DNA of 64,000 nt from positions 14,508,001 through 14,572,000 of the forward strand of contig NC_065872.1 of the NCBI RefSeq assembly GCF_933775445.1. Reading direction: 5' to 3'. A program made the position numbers and the translations under genes. Position 1 is the stretch's first letter. Each line of letters starts with the position of its first letter. Below the pieces are notes generated by a model, which saw only the letters and a list, made by a program, of their open reading frames with translations, was not told the DNA's origin and did no database searches. Below, one piece after another: positions 34,301 to 44,852 of this stretch. The stretch is from Argentina anserina (taxonomy: Eukaryota > Streptophyta > Magnoliopsida > Rosales > Rosaceae).

Positions 34301-34360
34301 CTAATGAAATAATCATGTGAAATGTAAAGATACATATATAAAACAATACTGACTTGGTCC
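31322..34360. other. AT-rich intergenic, probably old transposon remains
   Basis: No gene recognised. A block near 31670-32420 (GGTTCCATAGACATTTTT, CTAGCCTACTTAAACTAGC, GACACTGGACGTGTAGAAC) resembles the non-coding part of large plant LTR elements. It could be the element that copia D entered, but no LTR pair was found. A G run (about 33125-33135) and a (TA)n run (33460-33481) occur. At 33950-34190 repeated words of the TTTACGGCGTGCA type resemble 47105-47230. Confidence 0.4.
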
Positions 34361-34379
34361 TAATCAATCTATAAAAAAC

Positions 34380-36713
34380 TACTTTCTAAAGAAATGAACC
34401 TAAAATATAAGCAATGCGCAAAGTTGGCTCCAGGCTCCAACTCAATTTTGTGGTAGATTGCCTTTAGGTTTCGAGCTTTACGTCTGGACCAAATTCTATA
34501 GTCAAGATGGTCATTAATTACCAGCAACAGCATGCAAATCATCTGATTATGTACATAACAAAAATGTTGCAAACTGAAATGAGTAGTCTAGGGTTATTAA
34601 AGAGCTTAATGGGCCTTATCCTAACAATATATGGATGTTGGGAGGTGGGTGAAAACAAAAGTGAATGTTCTACACTATATAGATATTAAAAGGTAAATAA
34701 GAATTATAAGATTTGTGTGGCATGCAGAGAGTACTTGCATGAGTAGCACAAGCACCTCTGCACAAACACTTGCAATTATACTCTAGAATTTTTTGATAGG
34801 GCTTCACAAGTAGCAATCTGGCATATTATTTCAAGAAAAATACTTGATATGAGCACATACCTATGGCAGGGAGACGGGCATTTGTGGTTCTTATAGCAGT
34901 TAAACATATCAGTACAATATACAATTTATTTCCAGACTCACAAAATACTATAGATCTGAAAGAAATTATGGCGTACAATCATGCTGCAATACATGTGAAA
35001 GAAAGCATTCCGGGATCTTTATTAAGGGCCTAAGGTTTTGTGGCGTCAAAAAAGAATAAGATGATATGAAGGAGAGAAGTAAAATTAAATATCATACCAA
35101 TTGCAAGAGATATTGGATGTTCTTTTCTGCAATATCTTGCAAAACCATAAGTCCAACTCACCTGCAAAACCAAAAGTCCCAATAATTTAAATGATAATAA
35201 TACACATTGATCCTACTCTAAAAATAAAAAAATATAAAAAATCTGCATTTCATCTTTCAACCTATTCACCAAACCAAACACATGTACTTAATTTATGGCC
35301 AGAAATGAGGAGCCAAGCCAACTTGATTGACCCCTAAGCAAACCAGTGCATATTAAAGTCTCCTTAACTGAAATGAAACAAATGATTAATGTTAGTTGAA
35401 TGACCAATAACACATAGGTCAGGTAATATCACCTTGTTCTCAATTTATGGTGGAAATTTAGCTTATCTTGTCTCAAGGTAATTCCCTACAAAACATAATA
35501 AGAATATCAATAAAACAATGGTTGATACAAGTTATCAGTTATACAGAATTCATGAACATGCAACTAAATATACAGATGAGTATGTATTTAAAGAAATGTC
35601 AAAACGGCAAGTAGCAGCTGGAGTCGAGCCAATTTTTGACTTCACATTTATACTCTCAGATTTGATCAGCTTAGCAACTTTTGATTTATTGATCCACTGT
35701 ACATCTCCGAAGGACATTGGTATAGTGGATCATGATCATTAAGTACATGTTTGTGATCAGCAACAATTGCCTGCCCACTAATCTGGGTCTCACAGGTTTT
35801 TGGTTCATGTTTAACCTTCCCCAAGTACAGTAATTAGTTTTCACACATGAGAGACTTGCAAAAGGAATAAAACATACTAAAACTATAGTTGAAGAAGTTC
35901 CTAACCTCTAGAATCTACAAGCTCCTGGGATATCAAATCAAAGAAAGGAAATCACATATACAACAGAACCAACAAAATCAATCAAAGACGCACTTGTAGT
36001 GTTATACACAACCAATTGAGAAAGCAAAATTGCAATGCCAATTACAGACCTGCTATTGATGATGTCAGTATAATTTAAAATACAGCTGATACTATTTACT
36101 CAAAAGATACAAAAATACACTGAACTTTGAGTTATGCCAATGAATCAAGATGTGATTGCAGTGAAATTCATTAGCTCACACTCCTCACAGCCTCACATCA
36201 ATGATCTCAAGTAACAATCAGCAGCAATTATAAAAAAATTCCACAGGGCATAAATAAAGAATCCACAAAGCAAAACTCAGCCTAAATTTCTCGCATCACA
36301 TAACAAAAAAAACTGTTAAGTTCCATCGATCATGAGATAACGTAATCGGCGAGCGATCTAGAGTGCTGGACCAGTGACGATTTGATTACACAACTCCTTC
36401 TCGGTATTAGTGAAGAAGTACAGAAAACCTAAGAAAATCCATCAGCAGATTGAAAGTGATTGAAATCAAATACAAAATTGAATTGATCGATATACATAAT
36501 CAACATATGTAACGGAAATTGATTGGAACTGAAGGTTCATGAAGCTAGCTTACGGTTCTCAATCGCCTTGAAGAGGTCGTCTTCGTCGTCGATGTGTTTG
36601 AATTTGACGGTAGCTATTGTTCTTCGGCTCTGAGGACCATTGTAGCAACGGCGTCGGGCTTCTGGATATCGACTAAGCCTTCGCCCGATCTTCCAGTACC
36701 GCTGGCATAAGAC
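34380..36713 (-). other. candidate minus-strand host gene, exon-like pieces
   Basis: Three pieces look coding with splice-like edges. About 36555-36710 reads SRRTIATVKFKHIDDEDDLF...ENR and stops at C|GTAAGC. About 36384-36440 follows a TTAG and reads FFTNTEKELCNQIVTGPAL then stop; in the same phase it could join the first. About 35098-35162 lies between TTTTGCAG and GTATGATA and reads VSWTYGFARYCRKEHPISLA. A further frame at 34369-34572 contains AIYHKIELEPGANFAHCL. I do not recognise the product and no ATG is certain. The Harbinger element at 36801 would sit just upstream of this gene. Confidence 0.3.
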
Positions 36714-37461
36714 TATCAGAAACGAATTTAAAATCGGAGATTTGAGATAATGATTCAGAGATAGAGAAAGAAAAGTGTAATTTGACCTAGAATTCGAATA
36801 GGCCGTTTGTTTAGATGGAATGTAAGAAAGAAAAAAGATTTAATTTGATTTCCATATTGATATGGAAATAGATAATATTTTGTTAATTCCACATGAATGT
36901 TTGATAAATATTGGAAATTAATATAGGAAATCAACTTTTTATTTCTATTCCTGTGTTCGGTAAGTTCATATTTCATTCTTATATATTGTAATTTCCTCTT
37001 ACACCTTTTTATAATCTAAACTATACAATTCTAAATCACAAGAATTTGCCTACCGAGTTGTATATTAACATAATAAAAATCTCACAGATTTCTTTTTCAT
37101 ATTTACTCAAACTTGCCAATGTCAAAATATAATATGAAACAAAAATGAAAAGATAAAGAAGATAAAGAACTAGTTCTCAACTATATAATGTTGCAAAAAA
37201 ATGCAGAAAATCAAACAAATGTTACACCAGAGTAGTAAACAAAATGAACACTCAGATTGAAATATGGCAACAAACCAAAACAAAATTAAGCTCTATCTCA
37301 GAAAAATCAAAGTAATAATATTTTTATTAAACAACAGGAGTAACAGGTGTGTTCCAATCTAAAACAATACTGATCTCAATTCTAAATATAATAATCAAAA
37401 CCAATTATTAATTCATGTTTGGTAGCATGAACCCCCACTAACATGGTTTTATTGACTTTAT

Positions 37462-37975
37462 TTAAAGTTGAAATCGATTACTGAAGTAATTACTCCACCC
37501 ATTCATTTCTGACATTCCTAGAAGGCTGAGAAGGAGACTCACTTTGACAGGATTAGCCATGATAATCTGACTCACTTTTAATTTAGACGAGATACTCAAA
37601 CCTTCAACTTTGGATACCTCATCATAGACTTGACGCAAGAGATCAAATTTTGCAAGACTTCCCACAAGCTTATCCATTGCTTCAGCAGTCTTAGACATTG
37701 CCCCAACCATTTCTGTCAGCCCTAGTACATATTCACATGTCCTCTTCCTTTTCCTATTCCTTGGAGCTTCATTAGAACCTTCAGCTACTACAGGTTCAAC
37801 AGGTTGAGGGATGGTTGTTACCTTAGCTTCTTCTTTTAAGGGATCATTGTTGAGACCAATTTCATCCACACAATCAGCAGCACTAGTTGTTTGCTTCCCA
37901 TTTGCACGATCTTTTCCAAAGACATTTCACAAGTTATCAAAATGAGGAAAATGCTTCATCCATGTTCCTTTTGTT
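37462..37975 (-). pseudogene. Harbinger Myb/SANT-like ORF, 3' part
   Basis: KHFPHFDNL, a stop, then NVFGKDRANGKQTTSAADCV, an RKRKR basic patch, and a helical C-terminus (LTEMVGAMSKTAEAMDKLVG...LLSLLGMSEMNG). This is the layout of plant Myb/SANT-like (L10-interacting MYB type) proteins encoded by PIF elements, which help the transposase bind DNA. The N-terminal SANT region is lost at the gypsy junction near 37975. The first 16 codons survive at 44556-44603. Confidence 0.78.
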
Positions 37976-37979
37976 GCAC

Positions 37980-38232
37980 GATCTTCAAGCTACCAAATCG
38001 CTCATTCTTCATCAAATACAAATCCAAACTCAAGTCCACAAGAATCATCAAGCTACCAAATCGCTCGTTCTTCATCAAATCCAAATCCAAACTCAAATTC
38101 TCAAGATCAAGTGCATGTCACTCTTGAGCCAAGTTACATACGGAGATAGAATCAGAGGAGTTCACAAAGATTGTAACCTCGCGCTTGATTATCAATAAAT
38201 CACACTTTATTTGTACACATGTCTGCATCCTT
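37980..38232 (+). repeat. Tat element 5' LTR remnant with 64-bp direct repeats
   Basis: Two copies of a ~64-bp unit (AAGCTACCAAATCGCTC at 37987 and 38051) are followed by CGCGCTTGATTATCAATAAA and TTTGTACACATGTCTGCATC, all as in the 3' LTR. The U3 half is missing. Confidence 0.82.
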
Positions 38233-38234
38233 AT

Positions 38235-38810
38235 TTGCATTGTGTATGGGGGCTCGAAGTTGGCGATTGATCAACTGCTCACTCATTACGAGGTCAAGAA
38301 GGAAGATTTGGTACCTTATTTCCAACTCTCCCCACAACTCTTGCAGTGCTTTGATAATGTTACACTCATACATGTGCCACAGAAAGAAGATTAAATGGCA
38401 GACGCATTGGCAAACTTGGCGGCGATTTTGGCATTGTCTAGAGACGAAATTTTGGATATCCCAATTTGCCAAAGGTGGGTCGTGACAACAAAACCTTCAC
38501 TCCAGTGTGCCAGTTCTCATGTAGTGTCAATTTACACCGTTGATGTTGAAGATTGCAGGTATCCTTTTATCGACTATCTTGCGCACAACAAGCTTCCCGA
38601 AGATTCGAAGCAAAGGTGGGGCATTAAGCGGCGAGCACCGCGCTTTCTCTACTACTAAGAAACTTTATATCGGAGGTCATTTGATGGAGTACTCCTTCGA
38701 TGCTTGGGAAAAGATGAAGCGGTCAAAGCCATGGAAAATGTTCATTCTGGAGTGTGTGGAGCACATCATTCAGGACCAAAGTTACATTTTCAAGTAAGAC
38801 GACTAGGGTA
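38235..38810 (+). pseudogene. Tat element RNase H (C-terminal part)
   Basis: SKLAIDQLLTHYEVKKEDLV, then LIHVPQKED, a stop, MADALANLAAILALSRDEI and ICQRWVV form the end of the gypsy RNase H domain as found in Tat polyproteins. The frame shifts once near 38640. Confidence 0.82.
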
Positions 38811-39801
38811 TTATTGGCCCACCATAGTTAAGGATTGTATGGAGTATGCACATAAATGCTAAGCTTGTCAGTTTCATGCCAACTTCATTCATGAGCCACC
38901 TGAGCCGTTGCATCCGACAATTTCTTCACACCCATTCGACGTCTGGGGAATGGATGCAATAGAACCCATCACTTTGAAATCATCGGCTGGTCATATGTAC
39001 ATTTTGGCAGCCATAGATTCCTTCTCAAAGTGGGTAGAGGCGATACCGCTGAAAGAAATAAAAAAAGAAAATGTTGTGGACTTCATTACGGGAAGCATTA
39101 TACAACGCTATGGTATAGCACGGTGGATCATCACAGACAATACCAAATATTTCTCGAATACCGCTATAGAAAAGTTGAGCAAGAAATTCCATTTCAAGCT
39201 TCACTTTTCTTCAATGTACAACGCCCCGGAAAATGGTTTGGCAGAAGCATTCAATAAAACGCTTTGTAACATTATGAAGAAAACTGTCAGCAAGAAGCAG
39301 AGGGATTGACATGAGAAATTGGGCGAAGCTCTCTGGGCTTATAGAACGACCTATCAGACAGCCACAAGTGTTACACCTTATTCTCTCGTCTATAGTGTCG
39401 AAGCTGTGTTACCATTAGAGAAGGAAATCCCGTCATTGAGAATCGCTTTGCAAGAAGGTCTAACAAATGAGGAAAATGTCAAGTTGCGCCTTCAAGAGTT
39501 AGAAGCTTTGGACGAGAAGAGGCTTGATGCACAACAACACCTGGAATGCTACCAAGCTCGGATGCCACACGCCTTCAACAAAAGTGTTCGACCACGGTCA
39601 TTTCAAGTTGATGATTTAGTTCTTGCTGTTCGAAGACCCATCATTATGACGCACAAGACTGGCCTCAAATTCAAGTCAAAGTGGGATAGTCCTTGCGTTG
39701 TCAGAGAAGTATACACCAATGGAGCTTACAAAATTGTGGCGGAAAACGGTCTGAGGATCGGTCCCATTAACGGAAAATTATTGAAGAAGTACCATGCTTG
39801 A
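38811..39801 (+). pseudogene. Tat element integrase
   Basis: The HHCC zinc region is degraded (CMEYAHKC, CQFHAN). The core shows HPFDVWGMDAIEPI, IDSFSKWVEAIPLK, IARWIITDNTKYF and APENGLAEAFNKTLCNIMKK, with D-D-E residues in place. One TGA at 39307 splits it from LGEALWAYRTTYQT and the C-terminal domain (RSFQVDDLVLAVRR, GLKFKSKWDSPCVV), ending LLKKYHA. Confidence 0.88.
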
Positions 39802-40247
39802 GAACGTCAAAGTTTGCACGAACCTAAACTGCACAAGACAAAAAAAAATACTCCACGCCTGCACGAGCTTAAACTGCACAAGGCACCCAAAAAACAACAA
39901 AAAAAATAAAAAAAATAACCTTGAACTACGTGATGACTTGATTCCTTCTTTAGAAGGGTACGTAAGCAGCTTGAGAATAACAATCTTAAGTTCAGTCACA
40001 TCAAAATATAAATAAGGGTTTGTCCATCAAAACGTCTGAACTTAGCTCATCGTTGCCTGACTTAGGCATTTGGAAGCTGACTACTTGGCGATTCACTGCA
40101 TAAGTCCACTGCGAGACGGGAGTTGAGCTGCCATAAAATAGAGGTTTAAAGGCAAATGCCCTAGTAAGAGAGGGATATACGGTTAAGGTGGTGTCATCAT
40201 GTTACTCATTTTCAACATCGTCGAGGATAGTGATTGTCCCGTCCTTA

Positions 40248-40712
40248 AAACTATTGAAAGCCGCCATACTGAATGTGATGTGTAAAGCCTAAAACGCTTT
40301 TATTGAGTGTTGTCAAGTCTATGAAATGAAAGCAGTCAAGCGATTAGGTCGTTTACGTTCTTCAAACTCTTGAAAGCCGCCATGGTGAATGTGATGCGTA
40401 AAGCCTAAAACGCGTTTATTGAGTGCTGTCAAGTCTATGAATTGACAGAAGTCAAGCGATTAGGTCGTTTATGTTCTTTAAACTCCTGAAAGCTGCCATG
40501 CTGAATGTGATGCGTAAAGCCTAAAATGCTTTTATTGCGTGCTATCAAGTCTATGAATTAAGAGCATTCAAGCAATTAGGTCGTTTATGTTCTTCAAACT
40601 CTTGAAAGTCGCCATGGTGAATGTGATGCGTAAAGCCGAAAACGCTTTTATTGAACGTTGTCAAGTCTATGAATTGACAGCAATCAAGCGATTAGGTCGT
40701 TTATGTTCTTCA
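40248..40712 (+). repeat. tandem array, 4 x ~116 bp, in Tat element
   Basis: The units begin at about 40248, 40364, 40479 and 40595. Each has TTGAAAGCCGCCAT, GTGATGCGTAAAGCC, TCAAGTCTATGAA and CAAGCGATTAGGTCGTTT. Tandem arrays downstream of integrase are a known habit of Tat/Ogre elements. Confidence 0.88.
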
Positions 40713-40905
40713 AATCGGCCAGAAATCAACGTGTTTCGAAAGCAGTTAAATGTCTAGATCAACCGCGACTCTCAAATTGCTGTAAAAAAAACCGGTTGCA
40801 CTAAAGCATGACCGCACTCAATCATTCAATTGTCAGGGCCGCACTTCCTTCTTCAAATTTAGTTTCTTTCTTAGCCATTTTCACCAGAGCTCTCTCTATC
40901 ACTTG

Positions 40906-41058
40906 CTCCAATGGCGTCCGTCAACCCCGGCATCTGAGCTCACCGTCGAGGAGCGCAACCTCCTCTCCGTAGCCTACAATAACATGATCGGGTCGCTCCG
41001 AGCGGCGTGGCAGATCGTATCGTCGATCGAGCAGAAGGTGGAGGCCCAGAAGAATTGA
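40906..41058 (+). pseudogene. captured 14-3-3 protein fragment
   Basis: After a leader-like ATGGCGTCC, the frame from 40933 reads [20 protein letters not shown], then [20 protein letters not shown] and a stop. This is the third-helix region of 14-3-3 proteins (family signature [10 protein letters not shown]). 14-3-3 proteins bind phosphoserine motifs on client proteins in the cytosol and nucleus. Only about 40 residues are kept and an ATG-linked frame is out of phase. GC-rich codon use contrasts with the flanks. The next base continues directly into the CYP734A fragment. Confidence 0.85.
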
Positions 41059-41890
41059 GGAGCATTTCTCCAAGCAAGGGATCAGAGGACCTCCTTATCA
41101 ATTCTTCATTACAAATGTCAAAGAGCTTGTGGGGATGATGATCAAGGCCTCTTCTCATACTATGCCTTCTTCCTGTCACAGTATTCTCCCCAGAGTCCTC
41201 CCTTTTTACCATCACTGGAAAAAAAAATCTATGGTGCAACATTTCTTGTGTGGTTCGGACCAACAGTCTCCGATCCCGATCTCATCCGCGAAGTGTTCAC
41301 TTCCAAGTCGGAATTCTACGAGAAGAATGAGGCTCACCCTTTAGTGAAGCAACTCGAAGGCGACGGCCTCTTGAGCCTCAAAGGTGAGAAATGGGCTCAC
41401 CATAGAAAGATCATCACCCCTACGTTTCATATGGAGAATCTCAAGTCACTCATACCTCTCATGGCAACGAGTATGGTGGACATGATGGACAAATGGTGAA
41501 CAATGTCGTCCGACTCTGGTGAGGTTGAGATTGAAGTCACCGAATCATTCCAAACCCAAACCGAATACATTATTACCCGAACTGCTTTCGGTACCAGCTA
41601 TGAAGACAGCAAAGCTGTTTTCAAGCTACAAGCTGAGCAAGTGCTCTTCGTCGCCGAGGCCTTTCAAAAAGTCTTCATCCCTGGTTATAGATTTGTACCA
41701 ATGCAACGAAATATAAACTCGCGGAAATTGGACAAGGAGATTAGGAAAAAGCTCATGGAGTTTATCGATATCCGAAGGAAAAACTCGATCAACAATGTGA
41801 ACGAAAAATGTTCTAAGGATTTACTAGGGCTTATGATTCAGGCCGCCGATGATTCTTCTTCTGCCTCTATGTTCTTGATGTTTGGAATTA
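41057..41890 (+). pseudogene. captured CYP734A (BAS1-like) P450 fragment
   Basis: It reads EEHFSKQGIRGPPYQFFITN, ILPRVLPFYHHWKK, a one-base slip in an A run, YGATFLVWFGPT, FTSKSEFYEKNEAHPLVKQL, LLSLKGEKWAHHRKIITPTF, an in-frame TGA, EVEIEVTESFQTQTE and AFQKVFIPGYRF. From memory this is the N-terminal half of CYP734A enzymes, which inactivate brassinosteroids by C-26 hydroxylation. The I-helix, ExxR and heme loop are absent, so it cannot be active. No introns are seen across about 830 bp, although CYP72-clan genes normally have them. This points to a spliced RNA source. Confidence 0.85.
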
Positions 41891-42994
41891 AACCTCCTAT
41901 AAGTTCTAGTTGTGGGAAGTTTGACTGGAAAAGAGAAGAAGTAAATCTTAATATGCTGATTGTAAGTTTACTTGATTGTACTCAAGAGACCCTGAAGAGG
42001 AGCCGGCTAAAAGGGCGAGAAAAGGGAAGAAGCAAGCTGTAAAGAGTTAACATAATGATAGAAAATATGGAAAATCGGGTTGGAAAGTGAGCACGCCACC
42101 ATGTGTTATATGCTGGAATCAATCAATTGCAGAACCAAAGCCAATGACATTGCCGGTAAGCTATCATGCTAGGCATTATGGACGGAAAGAAAAAGTTGAC
42201 ATATACTGTTAAAGCTATTTAGGAATTATGCCTTTGGCAAAGAAAAGGCTGAGGCTATGTTGAAAGTGAAGATAAAGGCGACTTTCTAATATCCACAAAT
42301 AAGAAGAAGAAATGATAGTAGCTCTTTGTTTTATAGGCTTTATCATATTGAGTCGTAAGAGTTTAGGGGATACTTTCAAAATGACTCTAGACGGTAGAAT
42401 TCAGGCTAAAAAAATTTGATGCTTTCCTGTCAGATGCTTTCGGTGGTGAGCCAACATCAAAAGCCAAAGATCACTTTATGCTGAAACGTGATTGGTCCTT
42501 GGATAGCAAAGAAAGCTATGTGCCTAGATACTTTGGATGATTCAAGGGGCATCTCTAAATTTGTGGGAAAAGATCACGAGTTTGCTTTTGTATCAATTGT
42601 GAAAGATGTCAAGGATTTGAGCTCCCAGACACGACAAGAAATTATCTTGAGCTTTTCGTTTTTCCTACATATGTTTTTACCTGCTGTTACAATAAAGTTA
42701 GACAATCCTCAATATAAAGAGTTGTGTCATCTTTTCGATCAAGTGATGAATGACATATCTAGTGTGGATGTCGATTCTATCGATGAAAAAAAAAGGAAAT
42801 CTTCCATGCCTCAAACATATGTCCTTCTGGACTGTGACTTTGTTGAAATATTGATTAACTTGGGAACAAAAGGAGACAGTCCAAGGCTTGATGCAGAGTG
42901 AACTTCTTGGGTCTTGGAGTGGTCTAAGACTGAAAGTTCAAAAACTTGAAATACTATCTGTTTCGAATATTGGAGGTATTCGAGGTGTGAAATT
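41891..42994 (+). pseudogene. unidentified cargo in Tat element
   Basis: Fragments that look coding but are not recognised: DPEEEPAKRARKGKKQA near 42000-42040 (frame approximate) and a long frame 42530-42901 (DSRGISKFVGKDHEFAFVSI, KLDNPQYKELCHLFDQVMND, ISSVDVDSIDEKKRK). The latter reads like an internal part of a larger cytosolic or nuclear protein. No introns are apparent. Confidence 0.4.
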
Positions 42995-43200
42995 TTTTTG
43001 ATGGGCACGTGGTGAGGGCAAACTCTGGGGTTCTATCACTAGTGTTCCTGATCATGATTTTCTTCTTATCACATGTAGCAACTCAACAATGAAACATGGC
43101 GATGGAGGAGGTTCAAATGCATTATCATCAAGACTTGCTGGTTCTGATATTGTACATTTGTGGGATCCCATAGATTTTCACGGTTCTACATCTATAACTG
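42995..43200 (+). pseudogene. cargo fragment resembling a WD-repeat-type protein
   Basis: The frame [20 protein letters not shown]...[13 protein letters not shown] then [20 protein letters not shown] has the WD-like strand HLWDP and is uninterrupted for about 65 codons. The family assignment is a guess from this motif. Confidence 0.35.
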
Positions 43201-43206
43201 TCAGAT

Positions 43207-43445
43207 GTGACACAACTGTTGCTTGGTGAGATGCTTGGCCAAGATATACCACCTGATGCATTTGTTTATGCTACTTATGCCAAATGTGGTAAATCAGAAG
43301 AGGCATACTCACTTTACAGACAGCTTGAAGAAGAAGGGCATGATCTGGATGTTGTTGCCATCAGTATAGTTGTCAGAGATTTGACTCATAGTGATGTCTT
43401 ACTTTTGATGGAGAAAGAAAACATGATGATTTGGAAACTCACGAC
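43207..43445 (+). pseudogene. captured PPR protein fragment
   Basis: [20 protein letters not shown] then AKCGKSEEAYSLYRQLEEEG and LDVVAIS matches the 35-residue pentatricopeptide repeat pattern (PDxFxYxxL...GKxEEAxxLxxxMxxxG). Plant PPR proteins bind organelle RNA. About one and a half repeats remain, without start or targeting peptide. It is the last host piece before the 3' LTR. Confidence 0.75.
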
Positions 43446-43677
43446 ATGAGGGACGATCGTGATAAGATGGAAGCATTTATTTTACAAATAAAATAAATGG
43501 ACGGTTATGTCAATAATTTCCTCTCGTGTAGAACTAAAAATCTCAGAAGTCATAAGAAAAGATTACTACAAAATTTGCGGAGCCTCTGGGAGCTAGCTTC
43601 ACAAATTCTCCAAATCAAAGTGCATACTTCAAGCTGCGCTTTCGGCACGTGACGACGACATGTCTACAACACGACTT

Positions 43678-43691
43678 GAAGTGGGAGCATT
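43678..43691 (+). other. Tat element polypurine tract
   Basis: GAAGTGGGAGCATT lies immediately before the LTR start TGTAGACACATG. Confidence 0.65.
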
Positions 43692-44554
43692 TGTAGACAC
43701 ATGAAATTTAATGTAGTAAATCATCTTCATTAAATGATTAAATCGATCAAGAACCCGACAAAATTGCACACGTGGCCCAAAAATCAACAAAATTAGTGTG
43801 GATCCGAATAAAACTCGTGTCAGCACATAAATGGATGATCGTAATCGAAACTACGTGATTTCGACTTAAATCGGATAATTGAATGTCATTAACGATTCGA
43901 AATAATAATCGGACATTTGATTAAATTAATAAATTCCTTAACAATTATAAATTAGATCAATTATTTTATGTTTAATTTAGTTATGAGAATAACTAATTTT
44001 AAATTAATCATAAAATACATATTGATTTAATTATACAATTAAAGAAATTTATTATTTTAGTGTCATTAAAATATTCTACAAAATATAATCTTTGACACTA
44101 TAAATGCCCCCTTCAACATGAAGAGAAAGGGAGGGACTTGAGAAGAAGAGAGAAAATCACTTGAGCAAGATCACTCTCGAGAAATCCGGAAGTCTCCTAA
44201 GTCCACGAAGAATCCTCAAACTACCAAATCGCTCGTTCTTCATCAAATCCAAATCCAAATTCAAGTCCACGAAGAATCATCAAGCTACCAAATCGCACGT
44301 TCTTCATCAAATCCAATTCCAAACTCAAGTCCACGAAGAATCGTCAAGCTACCAAATCATTCGTTCTTCATCAAATCCAAATCCAAACTCAAATTCTCAA
44401 GATTAAGTGCATATCACTCTGGAACCAAGTTACATACGGAGATAGAATAAGAAGAGTTCACAAAAATTGTAACTTCGCGCTTGATTATCAATAAATCACA
44501 CTTTATTTGTACACATATCTGCATCCTTATTTGTTTTCAGATTCTCGTTCTACA
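43692..44554 (+). repeat. Tat element 3' LTR (863 bp) with 64-bp direct repeats
   Basis: TGTAGACACATG ... CGTTCTACA. At 44215-44400 three copies of the ~64-bp unit (ACCAAATCGCTCGTTCTTC) occur, as in the 5' remnant. The middle is extremely AT-rich. Confidence 0.85.
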
Positions 44555-44555
44555 G

Positions 44556-44603
44556 TTTGTTTCTTACTCTTCCCTTTTGCTGCTCAATTGGTTGAGAGTC
44601 CAT
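44556..44603 (-). pseudogene. Harbinger Myb-like ORF, first 16 codons
   Basis: ATG at 44603 gives MDSQPIEQQKGRVRNK and is cut by the gypsy 3' LTR at 44554. Same strand and element as 37462-37975. Confidence 0.6.
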
Positions 44604-44852
44604 ACTAAAAGAAGAACATATCATTAATATTTGTCCATGAACTAAAAAGAAATTAAACCAATCTGTGATAATAAAGCATTAACGCCAATACTAAAAGAAT
44701 GGCAGATCCTCCTCAACAAAAGAAAGGACATATCATGAACATTTGTGCAACCCATATAAGTAATAATGAAAACAATATTATTGAAAATAAAGAATTCATT
44801 ACAGGAACTAACAAACATCATTAGTAATGCAAACTCAAACATTCGTAATTAC

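Larger units (their letters stand above)
37980..44554 (+). mobile_element. Ty3/gypsy Tat-type element, internally deleted, carrying host gene fragments
   Basis: The 3' LTR is 43692-44554 and a truncated 5' LTR is about 37980-38232. RNase H and integrase (38235-39801) are present. Gag, protease and RT are missing: sequence passes straight from LTR to RNase H. The integrase wording (HPFDVWGMDAIEPI, MADALANLAAILALS, EALWAYRTTYQTATSVTPYSLVY) is typical of Tat-lineage elements. Between integrase and 3' LTR lie a 4 x 116-bp tandem array (40248-40712) and about 3 kb of foreign gene fragments (40850-43450). It sits inside the Harbinger Myb ORF; GTTTG after the 3' LTR recurs at about 37882 but the left end is damaged. 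Confidence 0.85.

Noticed and set aside
37887..38198. Plus-strand frames with repeated Gln/His-rich peptide (also 44161-44406)
   Set aside because: These translate the 64-bp direct repeats of the Tat LTR.
40248..40712. CRISPR-like array
   Set aside because: Units are contiguous, ~116 bp, without unique spacers, in a plant retrotransposon.
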